This document shows, one piece after another, positions 1 through 5,543 of a stretch of 7,432 bases of DNA; position 1 is the stretch's first letter; the number at the start of each line of letters is the position of its first letter. Under the pieces are notes generated by a model. It had not been told where the DNA came from. It saw nothing but the letters and a program-made list of their open reading frames with translations, and searched no databases. The translations under genes were made by a program, and so were the position numbers. Source of the DNA: CAYVBE01 sp964448935 (lineage in GTDB: Bacteria > Planctomycetota > Brocadiia > SM23-32); NCBI GenBank assembly GCA_964448935.1, contig CAYVBE010000196.1:1-7432 (forward strand), in the 5' to 3' direction.

Positions 1-1
1 G

Positions 2-1696
2 CTGCAGGACGCGCTGGACGAGCGAACGGACGAGCTGACGCCGCTGATGGCGCCGGCCGGGCGCGTGCGGCAGTTTCACCCCGTGGCCAAGTGGCTGGCG
101 ACGCTGCAGATGCTGCGCGAGGTGGGCGTGCGGCTGATGATCAACACCACCGTCTATCAGGTGGACACACGCGACACGTCGGGCCCGGATAGCAAGTACG
201 CCTCGAGCCGCATAGAAGACATCCGCACCGTGGGGCCGGGCGGGCCGGCGGTCTGCCGGGCGCCCCAGTTCATTGACAGCACCGGCGACGCCGACGTGGC
301 CGCCATGGCCGGGGCGCCGTTCCGCTACGGCCGGGAGGGCGACGGCCTGCTGCACCCTTACACCCTTTCGGGCAGCGTGCTTGACGACGAAGGCTACCTG
401 CGCCATCTGAACTTCGACGCCGGCTACTGCGACTCCGACGACATCTTCGACGTCACCCGCGCGCGCCGCGACGCGCTGCAGCACTACCGGCGCGCGAGCT
501 ACGACGCGGAGAACCGCGTCCTGTTCATCGCTCCCATCCTGGGCATCCGCCAGGGCCGCCAGATCGAGGGCGATTACACCCTGGGCCTCGGCGATGAGAC
601 GCTGGAACGCGAGTTCGACGACGTGATCGCCTACGCGATGTCCAACTTCGACAACCATGCCCGCGACTACGCCAGCGAGAGCGACGAGGCCGTGGTTTAC
701 TGCTACCTGCTGGGCCAGCCCCGCGGCAACTACGGCTGCGAGGTGCCCTTCCGCTGCCTTCTGCCGCGGCGGGTGAACAATCTGCTGGTGGCCTGCCGGG
801 GCGTCTCGCTGACCCAGAACGCCCACTACCAGATGCGCATGATGCGCGACATGCAGCGCATCGGCGAGGCGGCCGGGGTGGCAGCGGCGCTGTGCTCGAT
901 ACTGGACTGCGACCCTCGCGAGCTACCGATCCGGGAGGTCCAGGAGCGGCTGTTCAGTACCGGCGCTCTCGGCCCGCCGGACGCCGACCGGTCGCCGGGA
1001 GAGGAGGTGGTGTTGCACTGGTCCGGCGCCTTCCCCGAGGCTCCGCGGCAGAAACCGCCCGCCGAGCTGGTGGAAGACCTATCGGGCGACGATGCGCAGA
1101 CGGCGGCCTGGATGCTGGTGCAGGAGGGCGAGCGCGCGATGCCGGAGTTGTTGGATGCGGTGCAGAGCGAGGACGGGGAGGTGCGTTTCCTGGCCTCGAT
1201 TCCCCTGGCGATGCTCGGGTCGCGGGAGGCCGTGCCGCCCCTGCTCCACGCGGTGGATGAGCGCCGGACGGGTGACGCGGAAGGCGGCCGCAATGCGCCG
1301 GACTGGGTGGGCGCCGCCGTGCTGCTGGGGCGTCTCGGAGACGAGCGCGCCGTGCCCGCTCTGATCTCTGTGCTGGAGGAGGCAGAAGCGCCCACCGACG
1401 CTTACGTAGCTGCCCTGCGGTCCCTGGGACGCATCGGCGACCCCGGCGCGGCGGACGCGGTGCATTGCTTCCTGGAGCGGGATGACATAGACACGCAGCA
1501 GAAGCTGGCAGGTGGCCCCTGGCAGGGACCGGTCTATGCCGATGTCCGCTGGCGGCTTGACCTGGCCGCCGCCGAGGCGCTGGCGCGGATGGGCGAAGAC
1601 GTGGCGGACATCGTCGGTCCCTACCTGGAGCACAAAGACCGCCCGGTCCGCCGTCGGGCGCGCAGGGTGCTCGACATCGCAGATGAAAACAGGTGA
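2..1696 (+). CDS. FAD-dependent oxidoreductase with C-terminal HEAT repeats (5' partial)
   Basis: The frame is open from base 2 to the TGA at 1694-1696, giving 564 visible residues; the true start lies upstream of the window, so the ATG at 47 is most likely an internal Met. The N-terminal GxGxxG FAD-binding motif is therefore not visible. The visible part resembles FAD_oxidored-type flavoproteins: a FIDSTGDADVAAMAG segment (about bases 269-313) like the conserved D-x-T-G-D-x-D-V-A motif near the flavin, then GRQIEGDYTL (about 551-580), and LPRRVNNLLVACRGVS (about 761-808) followed by a helical MRDMQRIGEAAGVAAAL segment typical of the end of this fold. After a linker, bases ~1061-1690 encode about five HEAT-like helical repeats, with signatures such as GDERAVPALISVLEE and GDPGAADAVHCFLE. 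No signal peptide can be assessed. The substrate is unknown. It probably starts or continues an operon with the GH38-like gene 7 bp downstream. The oxidoreductase family call is fairly secure; the role is not. Confidence 0.85.
   Translation: MQDALDERTDELTPLMAPAGRVRQFHPVAKWLATLQMLREVGVRLMINTTVYQVDTRDTSGPDSKYASSRIEDIRTVGPGGPAVCRAPQFIDSTGDADVAAMAGAPFRYGREGDGLLHPYTLSGSVLDDEGYLRHLNFDAGYCDSDDIFDVTRARRDALQHYRRASYDAENRVLFIAPILGIRQGRQIEGDYTLGLGDETLEREFDDVIAYAMSNFDNHARDYASESDEAVVYCYLLGQPRGNYGCEVPFRCLLPRRVNNLLVACRGVSLTQNAHYQMRMMRDMQRIGEAAGVAAALCSILDCDPRELPIREVQERLFSTGALGPPDADRSPGEEVVLHWSGAFPEAPRQKPPAELVEDLSGDDAQTAAWMLVQEGERAMPELLDAVQSEDGEVRFLASIPLAMLGSREAVPPLLHAVDERRTGDAEGGRNAPDWVGAAVLLGRLGDERAVPALISVLEEAEAPTDAYVAALRSLGRIGDPGAADAVHCFLERDDIDTQQKLAGGPWQGPVYADVRWRLDLAAAEALARMGEDVADIVGPYLEHKDRPVRRRARRVLDIADENR
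1691..1696 (+). promoter_or_regulatory. Ribosome-binding site of the GH38-like gene, overlapping the upstream stop
   Basis: AGGTGA lies 7 bases before the ATG at 1704 and contains the TGA stop of the oxidoreductase gene. Termination on the upstream gene thus places ribosomes right at this start, which suggests translational coupling. The site supports 1704 as the start rather than the longer in-frame extension to 1512, which would lie inside the HEAT-repeat coding region. Confidence 0.55.
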
Positions 1697-1703
1697 GTGC
1701 CGG

Positions 1704-1805
1704 ATGAGACATGCCAACCCAGGCGGCAGCCCGGCGCCCTCGCGGTTCTTGACGGTGTGCCTGGTCGCGCTCGGCGTCCTGCTGCTGCCTTCCGGCGTCC
1801 TGGGA
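1704..1805 (+). other. Predicted Sec signal peptide of the GH38-like protein
   Basis: Residues 1-34: a short n-region with R2 and R14, an uninterrupted hydrophobic core from F15 to about L28 (FLTVCLVALGVLLL), then PSGVLG ending at G34 before H35. C19 does not sit in a lipobox (T-V precede it, with no G/A/S at -1), so this is not a lipoprotein signal, and there is no twin-arginine motif. The segment 35-54 is a Pro/Ala/Gly/Glu-rich linker before the conserved domain. The exact cleavage site is a guess. Confidence 0.65.
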
Positions 1806-4337
1806 CACGGAGCCGGGCCCACGGTGGCTCGGTCCGAAGCCCCGCCCGAACAAGGAGACTCGACGGTGTTTAAGCGCATCTATATCGCGAATAACGACCA
1901 CACGGACCTTTTCTGGACGGCGGACGACGAGGCGTATCGGGAATCGTTCCTGCGGATGATTGACTACTACCTCGACCGCGCGGACGCCACGGAAGACGCG
2001 CCGCCCGCGCTGCAGGCGCGCTTTTGCTGCGACGGGAGCCACTGGATGTGGGTCTACCAGCAGAAGGGGATGCCGCGGCAGTTCGAGCGGCTGATGGACC
2101 GGGTGCGCGACGGCCACGTCACCATCAACCTGGCGCCGCTGTGCATCTCACCGGGAGGTCTCCCTTCTGAGGCGGTGCTTCGGGGAATGTACTATCCGGG
2201 GACGGTCGAACGCGAGCACGACGTGCGCTTCCGCGTGGCGCACGCGTGCGAGAACCCGACGCACCCGCTGGGTCTGGTATCGCTGTGGGCCGGGTCGGGC
2301 GCGCGCTACTGCTGGGGTGGCAATTACGGCGGAGACACCCGGGTGCCGACGTCAGAACTGCGCAACCGCCGGCACGAGATATTCTGGTGGACCGGCCGCG
2401 GCGGAAGACGACTGTTGATGAAATGGCCCTCGCTGGTCGGCGGGGACACGGTCGGCGGATACGCGGAGGCGCGCAGGCCGGCCGAAGCGATTGGATACGT
2501 GGAGGGGGACGCCGAGTTCCAGAGACGCTATCCCTACGAGATTGTGAGCCTGTTCGGCAAAGGCTGGGACGACCGGGAGACGCTGACGACCGAACTGGAG
2601 GAGGTCGCCAGACGATTGACTTCGCCCGAGCGGCAGGTGATCGTCTCGAACCAGCGGGATTTCTACGAGGATTTCGAGGCGACCTGCGGGGAAGACCTGC
2701 CGAGCGTCACGGAGAGCTACGGCAACGAGTGGGACCTGTACGTGGCGACGCTGGCGGCGCTGACGGCGCGCCTGAAGCGGGCCACCGAGAAGCTGCGGGG
2801 CGCCGAGGCGATGGCGACCCTCGCCAGTCTCCATGGGACCGACGTCACGTCGGATATGACGGGGGCGCGCGAGCGCGCGTGGACCAGCATGGGGCTCTAC
2901 GCCGAACACGACATCAACATGGTCGGCAAGGGCGACCGTGAGAAAGCGGCGCGCCTGGCATGGCAGCGCGAGCGTGTGAGGCAGGTCCAGACGTACGTGG
3001 ACGAACTGCACTTCCGGAGCCGCCATGCGCTGGGAGAGATGATCGAGACGGATCCGGACGCGACCCGCTTTTTCGTGTTCAATCCACTGAGCCACGCGCG
3101 CACGGGGGCCGCGGACCTGCCGTTCGAGGGGAAAGGCCCGGCGCACGTGGTGGACGTGCGCACGGGGGACGAGGTGCCCTGCCAGTGGGTGGGCGAGGGG
3201 CCGGACCGCCGCCTGCGCGTTCTGGCCAGGGGCGTACCACCGGTGGGATACCGGGTCTACGAGGTGCGGCCAGGTGAAGGGCGGCAGTTCGGCCCGGCGG
3301 CCGAAGTTCAGGGCGACACGATAGAGAACGCCGTCTATCGGCTCACCATCACCGGCCGTGGGGCCATCACTCACCTGGTTGACAAAAGGCGAGAAGACCG
3401 CGATTTCGCGCGCGCCCTGAACGACCTGGGGCCGGGAAAAGGCACGCTCGAGATCGAGGACGCCGGGCCGGTCTCCGTGACCCTCAAGGCGACTGCCGCG
3501 GACCCGCTCGCCCACGTAACCCGCCTCACCCTCTTCCGCGATTCGGACCGCATCGAACTGAACAATCGCATCAGCGAAAACTTTGACGCACCGCAGACCT
3601 GGACCTTCGGCTTCAACCTGACCGACCCCGACGTGTGGCACGAGGAGTGCGGCGCCGTGCTGAGGGCGAGGCCCGTGGACGACGGCGGCCATTACGCCGT
3701 CCGGTGCGCGCGCGTGGACTGGCTGACCCTCAATCACTTCGCCGACATGAGCGGCGCGGACGGCGCCGGTGTCACGCTCTCGAACGCCGACTGCAGCTTT
3801 ATGAAACTGGGCGAGAGCCAGAGCGGAGCCATTGACACCGCGACGCCGCAGATGCACGTTCTCGTAGGCGGCCGAGTAGGCGGCGACCGTGGCAGCGGCA
3901 TCCGGAATCAGGGCGGAGCCGAGCGTTTCCACCAGAGCTTCGCCCTCCGCACCCACGGCGGCTACTCCGAGGCTGAGGCCGTGCGCATGGCGATGGAACA
4001 CCAGAACCCGCTGATCGCGGGACGGGTCACGGGCGAACAAGCGCGCTGCCCGGCCGACGCCTACTCCTTGCTGCGCGTCTCCGACCCGAGAGTTCTGGTC
4101 TGGGCGCTGAAACCGGCGGAGGAGGGAATCGAACACGGCGTGATCGTGCGGGCATGGAACCATTCGGAGGAGGCCGTGCAGGTGACCGTTGCCCTGGAGC
4201 TGGACCTGGAATCGGCCCGATACGCGACGCACATCGAGACGGATATTGGCGAGGCGGCCCTCGAAGACGGTGCTCTGTCCGTGACGCTTCCCGCCAATCG
4301 GATGGAGACCTACCGGCTGCTGCCGCTGGAACGGTAA
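1704..4337 (+). CDS. GH38-like (alpha-mannosidase-related) glycoside hydrolase, probably exported
   Basis: An 877-aa protein in the size range of bacterial GH38 alpha-mannosidases, which are metal-dependent retaining enzymes. Residues 1-34 look like a signal peptide. The catalytic-type domain begins at RIYIANNDHTDLFW (58-71), where H66-x-D68 matches the GH38 H-x-D metal site. The expected nucleophile motif (D-x-F-G-H) appears to be E183-N-P-T-H187, so the Asp is replaced by Glu. A middle helical region contains SLHGTD (375-380) and E401-H402-D403, candidates for the remaining metal-ligand His. Beta-rich C-terminal parts follow: FVFNPLSHARTG near 457-468, VPPVGYRVYEV, and IENAVYRLTITGRGAITHL from 540, all GH38 C-terminal features; a last beta-sandwich starts near 813 (VIVRAWNHSEE). 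The ATG at 1704 was chosen for its signal peptide and Shine-Dalgarno; a GTG at 1866 is an alternative. Its neighbours suggest carbohydrate catabolism. The GH38-like fold is well supported; activity and substrate are not. Confidence 0.8.
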   Translation: MRHANPGGSPAPSRFLTVCLVALGVLLLPSGVLGHGAGPTVARSEAPPEQGDSTVFKRIYIANNDHTDLFWTADDEAYRESFLRMIDYYLDRADATEDAPPALQARFCCDGSHWMWVYQQKGMPRQFERLMDRVRDGHVTINLAPLCISPGGLPSEAVLRGMYYPGTVEREHDVRFRVAHACENPTHPLGLVSLWAGSGARYCWGGNYGGDTRVPTSELRNRRHEIFWWTGRGGRRLLMKWPSLVGGDTVGGYAEARRPAEAIGYVEGDAEFQRRYPYEIVSLFGKGWDDRETLTTELEEVARRLTSPERQVIVSNQRDFYEDFEATCGEDLPSVTESYGNEWDLYVATLAALTARLKRATEKLRGAEAMATLASLHGTDVTSDMTGARERAWTSMGLYAEHDINMVGKGDREKAARLAWQRERVRQVQTYVDELHFRSRHALGEMIETDPDATRFFVFNPLSHARTGAADLPFEGKGPAHVVDVRTGDEVPCQWVGEGPDRRLRVLARGVPPVGYRVYEVRPGEGRQFGPAAEVQGDTIENAVYRLTITGRGAITHLVDKRREDRDFARALNDLGPGKGTLEIEDAGPVSVTLKATAADPLAHVTRLTLFRDSDRIELNNRISENFDAPQTWTFGFNLTDPDVWHEECGAVLRARPVDDGGHYAVRCARVDWLTLNHFADMSGADGAGVTLSNADCSFMKLGESQSGAIDTATPQMHVLVGGRVGGDRGSGIRNQGGAERFHQSFALRTHGGYSEAEAVRMAMEHQNPLIAGRVTGEQARCPADAYSLLRVSDPRVLVWALKPAEEGIEHGVIVRAWNHSEEAVQVTVALELDLESARYATHIETDIGEAALEDGALSVTLPANRMETYRLLPLER
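1852..1868 (+). promoter_or_regulatory. Possible internal ribosome-binding site and GTG start in the GH38-like gene
   Basis: AAGGAG at 1852-1857 is a near-perfect Shine-Dalgarno, 8 bases before an in-frame GTG at 1866-1868 (V55). Initiation there would give an 823-residue protein starting FKRIYIANNDHTD after the initiator Met, exactly at the edge of the conserved GH38 domain and without the signal peptide. This match is stronger than the one at the 1704 ATG. It could be the only start, a second start giving a cytosolic form, or chance. Confidence 0.4.
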
Positions 4338-4348
4338 CGCGGCCCACT

Positions 4349-4354
4349 GAGGTG
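4349..4354 (+). promoter_or_regulatory. Ribosome-binding site of the URO-D-like gene
   Basis: GAGGTG lies 4 bases before the ATG at 4359, in the 21-bp gap after the GH38-like stop codon; the following GAG extends the purine run to 4357. The short gap leaves no room for a separate promoter and terminator, so this gene is most likely co-transcribed with the glycosidase. Confidence 0.5.
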
Positions 4355-4358
4355 GAGC

Positions 4359-5435
4359 ATGGGCCTTCTGTACAAGGACGACTGGGAGGCGGCGAAGGAG
4401 CGCTTCCGGGCCTGGTGGGCGGGGGAGTCCATCGGGCGGGCGGCCATTGCGGTCACGGCGCCGCGGGATGACCCGCCGCCCATGGGGGAGCCGCAGTGCC
4501 CGGACACCCCCGAGGAGCGCTGGACGGACCTGGACTACATCAGTGCCCTCAGCGAGTATCGCAACTCGCGGACCTGCTTCGGTGGCGAAGCTTTCCCGAC
4601 CTGGGGCTACGGCTACCCGGGCAACAAGCGGCTGGCGGCCTTTATCGGCTGCCCGGTCCAACTCGATTGGCATACCGGCTGGCTGGACCCCGTCCTGACG
4701 CGCGAGGACCTCGAATACGAATCCCTGGCGCTCGACGAAAGCGAGCCCCACTTTCGGTTCACCCTCAGGTGGCTCAGACGCTACGCGGAGGACGCACGCG
4801 GCAAGGCCATCCCCGGCGTGGGCGCGTTCGGCGGGTGCGGCGATACTCTGGCGGCATTGCGAGGAACGAACCGGCGGCTCTACGACGTGGTGGACCGACC
4901 GGGACAGGTGCGCGCGGCGGACCAGCACCTTATGGACCTCTGGATGCAGGCGTATTCCCGCTTCTACAGTATCGTGAGTGACGCCGCGGAGGGCTCGACC
5001 TGCTGGTTCTCGCTCTGGGCGCCGGGAAAGTTCTACGCGGCGCAGAACGACTTCTCGTTCAATATCTCCCCCCGGATGTTCGAGGACTTATTCCTGCCGA
5101 CGGTCGAGAGGCAGGTGCGCTTCCTGGACTACTCCGTATACCATCTGGACGGGGCGGGCGCGTTCGGCCACGTGGACGCCCTGTGCGAGCTGGCCGAGTT
5201 GAACGCCATCCAGGTCCTGCCCGGCGCGGGCAACCCGAGTCCACTGCACTACATGGACGTGTTGCGCAAGGTCCAGGCCGCCGGCAAGGGCCTTTACATG
5301 ACCATCTCGCCCGCCGAAGTCCGGGAGGCGCTGGAGTCGCTTTCCGCACGCGGCCTGTTCATCCAGACCCGCTGCGAGGGCGAACGGGAGGCGCGGGACC
5401 TGCTGAAGAAGGCCGAGAAATGGTCCCATACGTAG
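4359..5435 (+). CDS. URO-D-fold protein, uroporphyrinogen decarboxylase / corrinoid methyltransferase-like
   Basis: A complete 358-aa protein, the usual size of the uroporphyrinogen decarboxylase superfamily, which includes HemE and the MtaA/MtbA/CmuA methyltransferases that handle corrinoid-bound methyl groups. It resembles the subgroup often labelled 'trimethylamine corrinoid protein 2', despite not being a corrinoid-binding protein itself. Seen in sequence: YHLDGAGAFGHVDALCEL (from about residue 261) followed by IQVLPGAGNPSPLHYMDVL, and LFIQTRCEGEREARDLL near the C-terminus. At the position of the MtaA zinc motif H-x-C it has H262-L-D264, and C339 could be the distant Cys ligand. The HemE N-terminal substrate-binding Arg motif is not evident, so a heme biosynthetic role is unlikely. 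There is no signal peptide or membrane segment, so it is probably cytosolic. It follows the glycosidase by 21 bp. The fold is confident; methyl transfer, and any substrate such as a methylated sugar, is conjecture. Confidence 0.75.
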   Translation: MGLLYKDDWEAAKERFRAWWAGESIGRAAIAVTAPRDDPPPMGEPQCPDTPEERWTDLDYISALSEYRNSRTCFGGEAFPTWGYGYPGNKRLAAFIGCPVQLDWHTGWLDPVLTREDLEYESLALDESEPHFRFTLRWLRRYAEDARGKAIPGVGAFGGCGDTLAALRGTNRRLYDVVDRPGQVRAADQHLMDLWMQAYSRFYSIVSDAAEGSTCWFSLWAPGKFYAAQNDFSFNISPRMFEDLFLPTVERQVRFLDYSVYHLDGAGAFGHVDALCELAELNAIQVLPGAGNPSPLHYMDVLRKVQAAGKGLYMTISPAEVREALESLSARGLFIQTRCEGEREARDLLKKAEKWSHT

Positions 5436-5453
5436 CCGGCGGCGAGACATAGC

Positions 5454-5482
5454 TTGACACGAACCGTGCCCGCGTCTATCCT
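5454..5482 (+). promoter_or_regulatory. Sigma70-type promoter before the DUF6785-like gene
   Basis: TTGACA at 5454-5459 is a perfect -35 hexamer, followed after exactly 17 bases by TATCCT at 5477-5482, a 4/6 match to the -10 consensus. The predicted transcription start is near 5489, leaving a leader of about 55 bases before the ATG at 5544. It lies in the only sizeable gap of the window. No convincing Rho-independent terminator for the upstream operon is visible in 5436-5453, so read-through is also possible. Confidence 0.65.
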
Positions 5483-5543
5483 CAGGCATCCCTTGCGGCG
5501 CGGTGGCGGCCTCATCCTGTGAGCAACTGGCGGACGGACAGAC

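Noticed and set aside
1512..1703. N-terminal extension of the GH38-like frame back to an ATG at 1512
   Set aside because: It would overlap the HEAT-repeat coding sequence by 185 bases, its residues are Trp/Arg-rich and non-conserved in character, and it would bury the signal peptide internally.
954..2117. Antisense open frame of 387 codons over the HEAT region and gene junction
   Set aside because: Arg/Pro/Ala-rich low-complexity translation, a composition shadow of two real genes, running across their junction.
3098..3168. 11-base direct repeat GCGCACGGGGG at 3098 and 3158
   Set aside because: Only two short copies in GC-rich coding sequence, both encoding R-T-G contexts; consistent with chance.
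3379..3407. TTGACA hexamer inside the GH38-like gene as a possible internal promoter
   Set aside because: At 17-bp spacing the -10 position reads GATTTC, a poor match, and the hexamer encodes part of the conserved GH38 C-terminal domain.
2352..4928. Very long (858-codon) open frame on the - strand across the GH38-like and URO-D-like genes
   Set aside because: The opposite frame encodes clearly recognisable protein domains. In GC-rich DNA with G/C-ending codons, stops are rare on the antisense strand. The translation is rich in Arg, Pro, Ala and Val and shows no known motif.
5436..5453. Possible terminator after the URO-D-like gene
   Set aside because: No stem-loop followed by a T-run is visible before the promoter.
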